A DNA stretch of 64,000 nt from Methanosarcinaceae archaeon. Its GTDB lineage: Archaea > Halobacteriota > Methanosarcinia > Methanosarcinales > Methanosarcinaceae. A program made the translations under genes and the position numbers. Positions 44,137 through 53,221 of this stretch are shown in pieces. Numbering within the stretch: position 1 is the first letter of the stretch; each line of letters begins with the position of its first letter. The notes under the pieces were generated by a model. It did not search any database. It was not told where the DNA came from and worked only from the letters and a program-made list of their open reading frames with translations. The DNA is taken from the NCBI GenBank assembly GCA_030611265.1, contig JAUWQD010000004.1, positions 24,801 through 88,800 of the forward strand, read 5' to 3'.

Positions 44137-46866
44137 TTAAAAATCAAACAACGAACTCTGAGGCTTTTCCTTCTTCGAAACACTCCCCTTCTCTTTCACC
44201 TCATTTTTCACAACATTCCTGACAACCTTGCCATCCGATGGTGTACTCGTAAAATCAAACAAGCCCTTCTGCTTTGAATCGTAATCAAGGGAAGCCATAT
44301 CCACCCCGAACACACCAAGTATTCGCTCGACCGGTGGCAATATCTGTTTCTTGACATAATAATCCACATCCAGCGGGATATTGTTCTCGCGCACATATTC
44401 CGGGTCTTCCGCGCGGTCTACGAACAGACCCCTATCGGCAATAATGACAAACGGAATCCTCTCCCCGATCGGAGGGGATATGCCTGTCCGTGCCTTTATC
44501 TTCTCAACGACCGTAATGTGAGGTTGCTTATTCTTGTAACTCTCCTTTTTCTTGGAGAACTGACGGGTCAGTGTGAGATTATCGATCATATCGGTATCCT
44601 TTTGCACATCAATGTTACGAACCCTGTCAACAATACCCCTGACATACTCAACAGCCCTGTCCACCGCACCTTCCTTGAGCACCATCTCCAGCACAGTGCT
44701 CAGCGTCTTTGATGTAAGCTCACACCAGTCACGCCGCACGGTTTCCATGCCCTTTACCTTGATCTCGTCACTCCATCCATCACCATCGCGCTCGAAAACC
44801 CATATTGCATACCGTTTCTTTGCAACGAACAGGGCGCGCTTCGCGATCGATTCGAACTCAAGTTCCATCGGGTCAGGAAGAGAATCCGACACAATGCCTG
44901 AGATCTTGTTCCCGACAAGTTCTGCATCCTCCAGCATAATCTCATCATTGGAACTGCACTGCACAAAAACACTGTCCGTATCGCCGTACACGACCGACAG
45001 TGTGATGATCTTATCTGTATCTGATACCTGCGACGGCTCGATCTCGTCTGTCAGGTATGCTTTATTATTATGAAGAATGATGTTGTGAATGGTATCATTG
45101 ACAAGCGTGCGCGTGTTCAGGATATTCTGCCTTCCAAAACCCGTCACCGCATTTGCCAGTTGCATACTGTAAAGCCTGGCGCGAACATAGCCCGAATAAC
45201 CATAAAAACTGTTCAGCAGTATCTTAAGTGCAAGTTGGGTCGCATCCAGCACACGATGTTCCTCATCGCTCTTCGCGTCCCGCATACGTTTTTTCGTCTC
45301 GGTCCTGCGGTTTAGCAGGTCTTCAAGGATCGATGGTACAATCCCTTTCGACACACCTGCACTGACGAATTCCCCACCGGAAGGTGGTTTTATCGTCTCC
45401 CCGTCCGGACGGTCATGCTCCACCACACTCGTATAACAAAGGTTGTACGCCATCATGATAGTTGGATAAAGCGATTTGTAATCCAGTATCACCACATCCT
45501 CAAGCAGCCCCTTCCTTGGATCGAGCACTTCACCACCTTTCAGCGATTCACTTTGTTTACTCCTGAAGGAACAGGTTGCATCGTTGGGTCTTGTAGGAAT
45601 CACGCGGTCACGCTTCCCGAATTCCCGAAGCATGAGATTGTCGATCATGGAGGTTTGCCCCCCGTCCACGACTTCCTGAAGCAATGCACCACTGACCTGC
45701 GCCAGTGCCACATATTTATCGAGAAGTTGTAATTTCAATATCAGGTCAAGAGCAAGTTCCGAGTCACGGCGTGCATAATCCACGAATTTCCTGATCTTCT
45801 CGCCATCGTCTTCCCAGTACTCCACCATCTGCGTTACTTCAACATCCAGTTTTTCCCTGTCAAGCAATTCCTTTGCAACATTGCGCAGGGTGTACCGCTT
45901 GAGACTGTACTGGCGTTTGACAAGCGGCAACGCATCCACAACCACACGCCCCGGCATCGAAACTCTCGTAAAGTTCCCGATCTTACGGTAACTCATCTGC
46001 CTGCCATCGCGCCCAATGGTTGACTTGATGCTCATGCCGGATTCGTTGAGTAACTTCACCCTGTCTGTGATATAGGGCACATCGAAATCATTGATGTTAT
46101 ACCCCGCAACAATATCAGGATCATAATCCTGAAATATCTCAAAAAAGCGATTGAGGAGTTTAGATTCATCAGAGAACATCTCAACATCATCATCCATTCC
46201 TTCAATGTGTTTTAGCACAAGTATAATGGATTCGTGTCCTTTGTATGCCGGTTCGAACGAGACACTGATCATGATAATAGCGGATGTTTCCGGAGTTGGC
46301 ATTGCACCATCAACCGGCAGACATTCAATATCAAATGCCAGATGTTTCATTGGCGCGTTCGAGATGCTTTCAATACTACGCACATCCGGCGCGGTTATTG
46401 TTTTATTACATGTAATCCAATCGCGGCGCATGTTTTCAGCGTCCTGCGACGGTTCTGCCGATACCCATCCCATGCCGCAAAATCCGCGGTCAACAAGGAA
46501 ACGACTGCGAAACAGTATGTCGGTTTCGTAGATATCTTTTACACCGGGTAGGTTTGCTATGTCATCCCGAATCTCAGGTACATTCTTTGGTGACTGTGTC
46601 GTGACCTTAAGCATCGGTTTTTTGGACTTCTGGTAGCCAATAGGTTCGAATTTTTGTACCATCTCCACCTTTTTAACTGATTCGAACTGCCCTTTTATTA
46701 GAGTCACCAACTCATCCATTTCCCCTTCGGCATTGACATAGAAATATGGTTCAAACCCCGGCACAAAACAGCAGACGCTTTCACCATCCCGCCCTCTCCC
46801 GAAAAGGCGTATTATCGGTTTTTCATTTTCATGAGTGTAATCAGCGTCTATTATCTGAAAGTCCAT
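44137..46866 (-). CDS. polB: DNA polymerase family B (replicative)
   Basis: A 909-residue PolB. The 3'-5' exonuclease motifs are LAFDIECLP (near residue 175), YNINDFDVPY (near 255) and YARRDSELALDL (near 365). The polymerase motifs are DYKSLYPTIMMAYN (motif A, near 465), KILLNSFYGYSGY (motif B, near 555) and VVYGDTDSVFVQ (motif C, near 625). The C-terminal QSSLFDF is a PCNA-interacting peptide. It copies the chromosome with proofreading. ATG 46866 begins MDFQIIDADY. A duplicate of the last 98 codons lies at 36136. Confidence 0.96.
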   Translation of the reverse strand: MDFQIIDADYTHENEKPIIRLFGRGRDGESVCCFVPGFEPYFYVNAEGEMDELVTLIKGQFESVKKVEMVQKFEPIGYQKSKKPMLKVTTQSPKNVPEIRDDIANLPGVKDIYETDILFRSRFLVDRGFCGMGWVSAEPSQDAENMRRDWITCNKTITAPDVRSIESISNAPMKHLAFDIECLPVDGAMPTPETSAIIMISVSFEPAYKGHESIILVLKHIEGMDDDVEMFSDESKLLNRFFEIFQDYDPDIVAGYNINDFDVPYITDRVKLLNESGMSIKSTIGRDGRQMSYRKIGNFTRVSMPGRVVVDALPLVKRQYSLKRYTLRNVAKELLDREKLDVEVTQMVEYWEDDGEKIRKFVDYARRDSELALDLILKLQLLDKYVALAQVSGALLQEVVDGGQTSMIDNLMLREFGKRDRVIPTRPNDATCSFRSKQSESLKGGEVLDPRKGLLEDVVILDYKSLYPTIMMAYNLCYTSVVEHDRPDGETIKPPSGGEFVSAGVSKGIVPSILEDLLNRRTETKKRMRDAKSDEEHRVLDATQLALKILLNSFYGYSGYVRARLYSMQLANAVTGFGRQNILNTRTLVNDTIHNIILHNNKAYLTDEIEPSQVSDTDKIITLSVVYGDTDSVFVQCSSNDEIMLEDAELVGNKISGIVSDSLPDPMELEFESIAKRALFVAKKRYAIWVFERDGDGWSDEIKVKGMETVRRDWCELTSKTLSTVLEMVLKEGAVDRAVEYVRGIVDRVRNIDVQKDTDMIDNLTLTRQFSKKKESYKNKQPHITVVEKIKARTGISPPIGERIPFVIIADRGLFVDRAEDPEYVRENNIPLDVDYYVKKQILPPVERILGVFGVDMASLDYDSKQKGLFDFTSTPSDGKVVRNVVKNEVKEKGSVSKKEKPQSSLFDF

Positions 46867-46999
46867 GGGAGTAAGTGTTGTTTAAAGAACATATAGGTTT
46901 TGTGATTGGAGTTTTGTTTTTAGCCCAAGTTTGGACATGATGAAGAAAAAGATTGTTTTATTTTCCCTCATGGTAATGTTTTGGTGAGGAAGGGAGAAT

Positions 47000-47206
47000 A
47001 TGAATACAATAGTAAGATGCAGTATCACTATTATGGAGGAAATTGTGGCGAGTGTTCATCCAGAGCGGATTGTACAGGGGTTGGAGAATGTGAAAATTGA
47101 GCATAATTTAGCATGCATAGCACATAACCTGACAGTTATAGTAAGCGAAAATTGGGAAAAATGTGGGTGTTTTGTGTTAAGTTATAGGTTTGATTGTAAT
47201 TTTTAA
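47000..47206 (+). CDS. Possible small protein, faintly Pcc1-like
   Basis: A 68-residue frame with a good ribosome binding site (GAGGAAGGGAGAAT before ATG). MEEIVASVHPERI, GLENVKIEHN and NLTVIVSENW faintly resemble the KEOPS subunit Pcc1 (helix ending in PE, then a beta strand), but the C-terminal helix is absent. It could be a decayed gene. The two-hairpin element begins four bases after the stop. Confidence 0.3.
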   Translation: MNTIVRCSITIMEEIVASVHPERIVQGLENVKIEHNLACIAHNLTVIVSENWEKCGCFVLSYRFDCNF

Positions 47207-47209
47207 TAG

Positions 47210-47267
47210 TATATATTTTATAAATATATAGTGCGAGTCAATCTGAGCGTCAGCGAAGATTTTCTCG
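47210..47267 (+). repeat. Two-hairpin element, copy 1
   Basis: Hairpin I is TATATATTT-TAT-AAATATATA (9-bp stem). After GTG, hairpin II pairs CGAG with CTCG and AATCT with AGATT around a 12-base loop beginning GA. It lies between the small ORF and proS. Copies 2-4 show compensating changes. Confidence 0.75.
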
Positions 47268-47554
47268 TTTTTCAGATGAATGGATTTTACTGATTTCAAG
47301 TGTGATGTTTAGGTAAAATGTCGAAATTTAATTGGGGGACAGCCTCTCTAATCTGCAACAATATGGATACAGTCGAGATCATAGACCTGATAAAAAACAA
47401 ATCACCATTGGTGTCAGTGAACTTTCAGATCCAATCAACATACCAAAAGAATAGACAAAACCCAATTATTCAAACTTGTGAACCGAGTAATGGAAATATC
47501 TATAAGCAATGCATCTATTTATCTAAAAAATATTCCTAATAATCGAGTGAGAGC

Positions 47555-48991
47555 ATGGCAGAACAAGAAAAAGAAGCATCGTTTCCTGCAAAAGAGAATT
47601 TCAGTGAATGGTATAATGAGTTGTTACGTACAGCTGAGATAATGGATGTACGTTATCCTGTTAAGGGATTATACGTATGGCATCCTTTTGGTTTCTCAAT
47701 CCGAAAGAACGTCTATGCCATCATCAGGAAATTGCTTGACAAAGACCATCAAGAGACACTCTTTCCACTTCTTATCCCTGAACATGAGTTCATGAAGGAA
47801 GCAGAGCACATCAAAGGCTTTGAAGAGGAGGTATACTGGGTCACACACGGCGGGACCAATCCGCTTGATGTCAAACTTGCGCTTCGCCCGACAAGCGAGA
47901 CTGCCATTTATCCAATGTATAAACTTTGGGTCCGTTCACACGCAGACCTGCCACTCAAACTTTACCAGATCGTAAACACGTTCAGGTATGAAACCAAACA
48001 CACGCGCCCGCTTATCAGACTTAGGGAAATAACATCATTCAAAGAAGCACATACCGTCCATGCAACATGGGACGATGCTGCTGCACAAGTCGATGAAGCA
48101 ATACGCATCTACATTGAATTCTACCGCCAGCTTGGGATTCCGGTCCTTCCATCGAAGCGCCCTGACTGGGACAAATTCCCAGGCGCGGATTATACTATTG
48201 CGGTCGATGCACTGATGCCTGATGGCAAGACACTTCAGGTCGGCACTGCACACCATCTGGGTGACAGTTTTGCAAAGACATTCGATATTACATACGAAGA
48301 TCCCGAAGGTGAGCAGATTTTAGCTCACCAGACATGCTACGGTATATCCGAGCGTTCCATAGCATCAATGATCTCCATACATGGTGACGATAAGGGATTG
48401 GTGCTGCCACCACAGATTGCACCTATACAGGTCGTCATTATACCTATTATATTTAAGGACGGAACAGAAGTTCTCGAAGCATGCGAAAATGTAAGATCAA
48501 CTCTTGGATCTGCCGGCATACGTGTCAAGATCGATGATGGTGATAATCGTCCGGGTGCCAAGTATTATAAGTGGGAAATGAAAGGCGTTCCTATCAGAAT
48601 TGAGATCGGACCAAGGGATCTGAAGAATAATGCTGCCATGGTAGTACGTCGTGACACCGGCAATAAAGAACAGATTCCGTTTGACAACATCAAGAATGAG
48701 ATTCTTGAGAGGTTCGACAATATCCATGCAGACCTGCTTGCAAAAGCAGAAGATGAGGTACAGAGCCGCATATTCGATTGCGAGACACTTGATGAGGTTC
48801 GAGAGAAACTTCCACAGGGTATTGCAAGAGTACACTGGTGCGGTGTGAAGGAATGCGGCCTTAAACTGGAAGAAGATATCGGCGCAGGAATACTCGGGAT
48901 CCCGACCGGACAGGATGAGAACGTTACCGGAAAATGCCCGGTATGCGGTGCAGATGCTACTACCAGAGTGTATGTGGCAAGGACATACTGA
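47555..48991 (+). CDS. proS: Prolyl-tRNA synthetase, archaeal type
   Basis: A 478-residue class II synthetase. Motif 1 region [20 protein letters not shown] (near residue 40), motif 2 [20 protein letters not shown] (near 148) and motif 3 [20 protein letters not shown] (near 272) are visible. The C-terminal zinc-binding domain has KCPVCGAD and ends in RTY, typical of the archaeal/eukaryotic form whose terminal Tyr is conserved. It charges tRNA-Pro. Confidence 0.96.
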   Translation: MAEQEKEASFPAKENFSEWYNELLRTAEIMDVRYPVKGLYVWHPFGFSIRKNVYAIIRKLLDKDHQETLFPLLIPEHEFMKEAEHIKGFEEEVYWVTHGGTNPLDVKLALRPTSETAIYPMYKLWVRSHADLPLKLYQIVNTFRYETKHTRPLIRLREITSFKEAHTVHATWDDAAAQVDEAIRIYIEFYRQLGIPVLPSKRPDWDKFPGADYTIAVDALMPDGKTLQVGTAHHLGDSFAKTFDITYEDPEGEQILAHQTCYGISERSIASMISIHGDDKGLVLPPQIAPIQVVIIPIIFKDGTEVLEACENVRSTLGSAGIRVKIDDGDNRPGAKYYKWEMKGVPIRIEIGPRDLKNNAAMVVRRDTGNKEQIPFDNIKNEILERFDNIHADLLAKAEDEVQSRIFDCETLDEVREKLPQGIARVHWCGVKECGLKLEEDIGAGILGIPTGQDENVTGKCPVCGADATTRVYVARTY

Positions 48992-49087
48992 TGTTTAACT
49001 TGTTACTATTCACTTACAGACATGGTAACTAAAAAATAGACATACATTGGAATAGGATTGTAATTAAAACAGTTGAATATCCAGCAA

Positions 49088-49192
49088 ATGGCACTGGATA
49101 ATAGGATCGATATCACAGGCAAGACCGATGAGGAATTGCTTGATGAGATCCAGGCAGCACTTCAAAAGCCAAAAGAGGCTTCTGAACCTTGA
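49088..49192 (+). CDS. Possible 34-residue small protein
   Basis: ATG 49088 opens MALDNRIDITGKTDEELLDE then IQAALQKPKEASEP. The composition is convincing for protein (acidic helix) but there is no strong ribosome binding site, and the family is not known to me. It may be a genuine micro-protein or a 5' gene stub. The two-hairpin pair follows 19 bases later. Confidence 0.4.
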   Translation: MALDNRIDITGKTDEELLDEIQAALQKPKEASEP

Positions 49193-49210
49193 AATTATTT
49201 TTTGATAGTA

Positions 49211-49268
49211 TATATTTTATAAATATATAGTGCGAGTTAATTCGACCACAAGGGAGAATTTTCTCGTA
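49211..49268 (+). repeat. Two-hairpin element, copy 2
   Basis: Hairpin I is TATATATTT-TAT-AAATATATA. Hairpin II pairs CGAG with CTCG and AATTC with GAATT around a 12-base loop. The inner stem differs from copy 1 (AATCT/AGATT) with both sides changed. Confidence 0.75.
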
Positions 49269-49271
49269 GTA

Positions 49272-49328
49272 TATGTTTTATAAACATATAGTGCAAGTTA
49301 ATCCGAGCATAGCGAGGATTTTCTTGTC
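49272..49328 (+). repeat. Two-hairpin element, copy 3 (tandem with copy 2)
   Basis: Hairpin I is TATATGTTT-TAT-AAACATATA: an A-T pair became G-C on both sides. Hairpin II pairs CAAG with CTTG and AATCC with GGATT around an 11-base loop, each again compensated relative to the other copies. It starts three bases after copy 2 (period 61). Confidence 0.78.
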
Positions 49329-49488
49329 GAGTGGTCATATCACTCTTGATTTCATAGTATAATATGTCAAATTATGCATGATGTGAAAAGAAAGACATTT
49401 TAAGGATGACGTATTCCATGTAGTACAGAAGCACAGCGATAAATGTGTGGTGTGAATAAATATACATGTTTTTTCACTGTATATATTT

Positions 49489-49502
49489 TACTGATATCAG
49501 TA
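49489..49502. promoter_or_regulatory. Perfect 14-bp palindrome
   Basis: TACTGATATCAGTA is self-complementary and lies about 110 bases before the citrate-synthase-like gene. It could be an operator for a dimeric regulator; no second copy was seen in the window. Confidence 0.35.
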
Positions 49503-49611
49503 CGGGCTGAATGTATGCCTGCAAATTAAATTTTAAATATTCTTGCGAAATGGTACAAAACTTGCGCATTGTCCACAAATAAAGTTGTTTCGCATCACAA
49601 GGAGGATTTCA

Positions 49612-50910
49612 ATGAAAGTATACAAATCTTATGACGACCTACCCAAAATAAAACTGCCCGGGGAGCATGAGATATTCATCAGCGACAGTACCATCCGTGA
49701 CGGTTCCCAGATGCCTGGTATTGTCATGAACAAAGGGCACAAACTCAAAATATACAACTTTTTACATGAGATCGGTATTGAAAAACTTGAAACTTTTGTA
49801 TTTAATGAACGTGATCGAGCAGCAGTTAAATTGATGTTTGACCGCGGTTACGAATTCCCTGAAATAACCGGGTGGGCACGGGCAGTGCCTGCCGATATTG
49901 ACATGGTGCTGGAAGTTGACGGGATAGAGGAAACAGGAATTCTCATGTCAGTATCCGATTCTCATATTTTTGACAAGATGGGACTTGCAAGTCGTGAAGC
50001 AGCAGAGGAGAAGTACCTGAATGCACTTCAGTATGCGGTTGACCACGGACTTCGAACACGTGCACATATTGAAGATATGACACGTGCGGACAACTATAAT
50101 TTCGTATATCCGCTTATTGAAAAACTACTTGAGATCGACCCCAAATGTACAATTAGGCTTTGTGACACTGTTGGCTTTGGAGTTCCATTTGTTGATGTTG
50201 ATGAACCATACGGTATTCCTTCAATGGTCAAGCACATAAAGAATGAACTTGGTGGTGTGAACATCGAAACACATTGTCATGATGATTTTGGTATGGCAGT
50301 TGCAAATTCAATTGCAGGATACTGGCACGGTGCCAATTGGTCAAGTGTGACATTTCTTGGAATCGGTGAGCGGGCAGGCAATGCTGAAATGGAAAAATTG
50401 CTAATTTTCCTTACAGAGCGGGTAGAAGGATTCGATAAATACAATCTTGAATCGATCTCAAAATTCGCTAAATTCCTGGAAAAAGAGATTGGAATAAGAA
50501 TTCCAAGAAACAAAGCCGTTATCGGCAAAAACATTTTCGCACATGAATCAGGGATTCATGCAGCCGGTGTCATTAAAAATCCATTTACGTATGAACCATT
50601 CCTGCCTGAGAAAGTCGGTGGGGAGCGCATATTCCTTGTTGGTGATTCGTCCGGTATTGAAGTTCTTAAATTCAAAGTTCAAGAAACTCTCAATGACTTG
50701 ATGGATGTTGAAATAACAATTGGCAAGGATGATGCACGTCTTAAGGCTATTCAGAAAGATATCCAGAAATTGTACGATAAGGAAAAGAGGGTATCATGTA
50801 TCTCTGATGAAGAGATACGAGCGTATGTTGAAAAATACTTCTTGTTCGAGTCTGTCGTAAAACATGATATGCATCATGCAGATGGATATAATGGTGATGA
50901 AGACGAATGA
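49612..50910 (+). CDS. Re-type citrate synthase-like HMGL family enzyme
   Basis: A 432-residue TIM-barrel acyl-transferase. ISDSTIRDGSQMP holds the metal-binding and catalytic Arg-Asp (near residue 33), and HCHDDFGMAVAN (near 225) holds the two metal His. Features fitting Re-citrate synthase rather than isopropylmalate or homocitrate synthases are the inserts YEFPEITGWARAV, ETGILMSVSDSHIFDKMG, and AHIEDMTRADNYNFVYP. It would condense oxaloacetate and acetyl-CoA to citrate, feeding glutamate synthesis. An additional GIHAAGVIKNP helix follows. AAGGAGG precedes ATG 49612. Exact substrate remains inferred. Confidence 0.75.
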   Translation: MKVYKSYDDLPKIKLPGEHEIFISDSTIRDGSQMPGIVMNKGHKLKIYNFLHEIGIEKLETFVFNERDRAAVKLMFDRGYEFPEITGWARAVPADIDMVLEVDGIEETGILMSVSDSHIFDKMGLASREAAEEKYLNALQYAVDHGLRTRAHIEDMTRADNYNFVYPLIEKLLEIDPKCTIRLCDTVGFGVPFVDVDEPYGIPSMVKHIKNELGGVNIETHCHDDFGMAVANSIAGYWHGANWSSVTFLGIGERAGNAEMEKLLIFLTERVEGFDKYNLESISKFAKFLEKEIGIRIPRNKAVIGKNIFAHESGIHAAGVIKNPFTYEPFLPEKVGGERIFLVGDSSGIEVLKFKVQETLNDLMDVEITIGKDDARLKAIQKDIQKLYDKEKRVSCISDEEIRAYVEKYFLFESVVKHDMHHADGYNGDEDE

Positions 50911-50958
50911 TAAAATAATATTTTGGATATAAGGTTTGATCTTACCTTATATCCGACA

Positions 50959-51396
50959 CTATGGCGTCATTCTAGCATCTGTGTCAATAAAGTTAGACAG
51001 CCACATGCTAATATCCGCATCGTGCACGTCCTTATACGCATCCTCAACAAGTATAACAAAATCCCGAAGGATCTCAGGTCTTTTCACATCAGACTTAACT
51101 AAAGGATGTTGTGGAAACTTTCTAATCAATTGCCTTGCTTCCTGAAGTTCATCATCTATAACATTTTGTAATTCCTCAACAAAATCATCCAAAATCTCCC
51201 TTTCATTGTTCACAACTTCCACAAACAATTCATCCATGTGACTCTGACAATTTTCATATATCTTTTTCGACACCTTTTCCAACTCGCCGCCAACCTTTCT
51301 GCCCTCACCCCTAATTTTCTTCATTGCCTCAATTGTATCTCTCTTGAGTTTAGCACCATCCGCGCCCTCTGCGGTTTTTGAATTGTCCCACCCCAT
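50959..51396 (-). CDS. Hypothetical helical protein
   Basis: A 145-residue, charged, helical protein (MKKIRGEGRKVGGELEKVSK, DELFVEVVNNEREILDDFVE, ILRDFVILVEDAYKDVHDAD), probably coiled coil. The first ~20 codons (AEGADG region) lie within a CCGCGCCCTCTGCGG repeat, so the natural start may be the internal Met 25. A fragment of a paralogue lies at 12469. I do not recognise the family. Confidence 0.55.
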   Translation of the reverse strand: MGWDNSKTAEGADGAKLKRDTIEAMKKIRGEGRKVGGELEKVSKKIYENCQSHMDELFVEVVNNEREILDDFVEELQNVIDDELQEARQLIRKFPQHPLVKSDVKRPEILRDFVILVEDAYKDVHDADISMWLSNFIDTDARMTP

Positions 51397-51530
51397 GGAT
51401 CATAAGCCCACCAATCCACAAAATTAAACTATCGCTGCGCCCACTCAAAGCGCAAAACGCCGGAAGCGCGCCGATTGTGGATAACGCCGACTGGCAAACG
51501 ACTTCATCAACCAAATCCCAAACATCTCCC

Positions 51531-53018
51531 CTAAACATGCTCAATATCGGTATGCTCCGAGATTTCCGAATTCGTTGTACACAAATCCCTTATTCCCAAT
51601 TTATGCACGTCATCATTCCCGGTCATTCGGGCAAAATCCTCCAACTCCATTGCAGACACTTTCAAGAAATTTTCCAGTTTTCTTGCGGAAATATCAATCT
51701 TCAATCGCTTTCTTAATTCAGGATCTTGTGTAGTTACTCCGACAGGACATTTTCCGGTATCACACAACCTGTATTGCTGGCATGCACATGCCATCAAAGC
51801 AGCAGTTCCAATCGCAACAGCATCTGCCCCCAATGCCAGTGCTTTGATAAAATCAGAAGACGTTCTGAGTCCACCGGTGATAATCAGTGATATGTCTTTC
51901 ACTCCTTTTTCATCCAGATATTTACGGGCCCTGTACAATGCAAACAATGTCGGAACCGAAGTTGCCTGTTTAATGAACTTAGGCGTAGCAGCAGTTGCCC
52001 CGGGTCTTCCATCAATAGTAATAAAATCAGGCTCTGCATAGACCGCAAACTCCAGATCATCCTCGATATGACCTGCTGCAAATTTGATCCCAATCGGCCT
52101 TCCTTCCGATCTTTCCCTTAGCCAATCTACCTTCTTTTTAAGATCTTCCTTGTTCTTTATATCATCAAAATGTGATGGAGATACAATATCCGTACCCTCA
52201 GGGAACCCCCTGATCTGTGCGATCTCCCTAGTCACCTTTTCGGCAGGTAAATGCCCGCCCATCCCGGGTTTTGTGGACTGGCCGATCTTAATTTCAATAG
52301 CATCCACCTTTTTGAGATTCTCATCAGTGACACTATACTCATTTGGAACATATTCAAAAATATACCTGTAAGCATTCTCAAAAGACTCCGGCAATATCCC
52401 GCCTTCCCCCGAACACATAACAGTTTTAGCCGCAGCACTGCCTTTTGACAGGGCTGTTTTAACCTCTTTGGATAAAGCGCCAAAAGACATGTGAGTGATA
52501 TAAACAGGGATCTCTATCTCAAGTGGTTGTTTCGCTTTAGGACCGATCACGGTTCTTGTACTTACAATTTCATCATCATTCAATGGAATTCTTGCCAGTT
52601 GGGCGCCTTTGAGATAGATATCATCCCATGAGATCACATTCTTTGTTGTCCTCATAGGTTCAATGATGGATTCCCCTGTGACAGAGATCCGATGAATATC
52701 TGCCATATTGATCTCCAGATTATCTGATTCCCGTCTCCACTCCCCCAGATATCCACTCATATCAACTTTTTCAGTTGATATCGTGAACTTGCTTTTCTTA
52801 CCACAATAAGGACAGACCGTTACCTGTTCCACTTGCTCTGGCACTTCTTTATCCTCTTCAACAGGAGTCAAATGGGTTATATCCGATTTGCAGATCGGAC
52901 ATCTCCAATCGTCAGGAAAATCATCGGGAGAGATTCCGGGCTTTATGTCTGTAGGAGAATCCCCCCTTGAATCATCGTATTCAAAAACATTACAAACATT
53001 ACATCGGTATTTTGCCAT
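51531..53018 (-). CDS. Glutamate synthase-like FMN enzyme with N-terminal rubredoxin
   Basis: A 495-residue protein. Residues 1-50 are rubredoxin-like: CNVCNVFEYDD and WRCPICKSD, the two CxxC knuckles that bind one Fe. CPYCGKK near 69 adds a further CxxC. From about residue 100 comes the FMN-binding barrel of archaeal GltB2-like glutamate synthases: PVYITHMSFGALSKEVKTAL, IEIKIGQSTKPGMGGHLP, TIDGRPGATAATP, and CQQYRLCDTGKCPVGVTTQD as a 3Fe-4S cluster site. No glutaminase domain. It may make glutamate from 2-oxoglutarate, or act as an electron-transfer oxidoreductase using the rubredoxin. Same strand as the pyruvate-oxidase-like gene. Confidence 0.85.
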   Translation of the reverse strand: MAKYRCNVCNVFEYDDSRGDSPTDIKPGISPDDFPDDWRCPICKSDITHLTPVEEDKEVPEQVEQVTVCPYCGKKSKFTISTEKVDMSGYLGEWRRESDNLEINMADIHRISVTGESIIEPMRTTKNVISWDDIYLKGAQLARIPLNDDEIVSTRTVIGPKAKQPLEIEIPVYITHMSFGALSKEVKTALSKGSAAAKTVMCSGEGGILPESFENAYRYIFEYVPNEYSVTDENLKKVDAIEIKIGQSTKPGMGGHLPAEKVTREIAQIRGFPEGTDIVSPSHFDDIKNKEDLKKKVDWLRERSEGRPIGIKFAAGHIEDDLEFAVYAEPDFITIDGRPGATAATPKFIKQATSVPTLFALYRARKYLDEKGVKDISLIITGGLRTSSDFIKALALGADAVAIGTAALMACACQQYRLCDTGKCPVGVTTQDPELRKRLKIDISARKLENFLKVSAMELEDFARMTGNDDVHKLGIRDLCTTNSEISEHTDIEHV

Positions 53019-53070
53019 TGTAACTGCCTCTTTTTTAAGTTTCTTTTTAACATTTTGTGGGTGAATATTT

Positions 53071-53138
53071 GACGGGATGAACAGGATTTACAGGATGGTG
53101 CGGATCATTCGTATCCTGTCAATCCTGTTCATCCTGTC
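53071..53138. repeat. GATGAACAGGAT inverted repeat
   Basis: GACGGGATGAACAGGATTTA (continuing CAGGAT) and ATCCTGTCAATCCTGTTCAT (continuing CCTGTC) form 26-bp arms with two mismatches and a 16-base loop. It lies between the two rubredoxin-fused genes and could act on their shared transcript. The motif is of a type I recall as widespread in environmental genomes. Confidence 0.7.
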
Positions 53139-53221
53139 TATTAATTCAGGCAATGTGATTCCCATGTTTGAAAATATATCCCTTAATAGTGATGTTATCC
53201 ATCCAATGTTTAGGATTTTTT

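Larger units (their letters stand above)
46867..47554. other. Long intergenic region upstream of proS
   Basis: Nearly 690 bases. It includes a weak small ORF (47000-47206), one copy of the two-hairpin element (47210-47267) and a stretch of unclear origin at 47318-47539 with no recognisable protein. The proS promoter must lie in its right part. Confidence 0.5.
48992..49611. other. Intergenic region with tandem two-hairpin elements
   Basis: About 620 bases. It contains a 34-codon ORF (49088-49192), two-hairpin copies 2 and 3, and a perfect 14-bp palindrome TACTGATATCAGTA at 49489-49502 about 110 bases before the citrate-synthase-like gene. AAGGAGG lies before ATG 49612. Confidence 0.55.

Noticed and set aside
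47318..47539. 73-codon frame upstream of proS
   Set aside because: No ribosome site or motif; the composition is weak. Its GACAGCCTCT recalls the MITE end at 42446, but only about 12 bases match and there is no partner end.
51350..51716. Frames on both strands between the coiled-coil gene and the glutamate-synthase-like gene
   Set aside because: They overlap supported genes, contain no motif, and one is mostly antisense to the flavoenzyme C-terminus.
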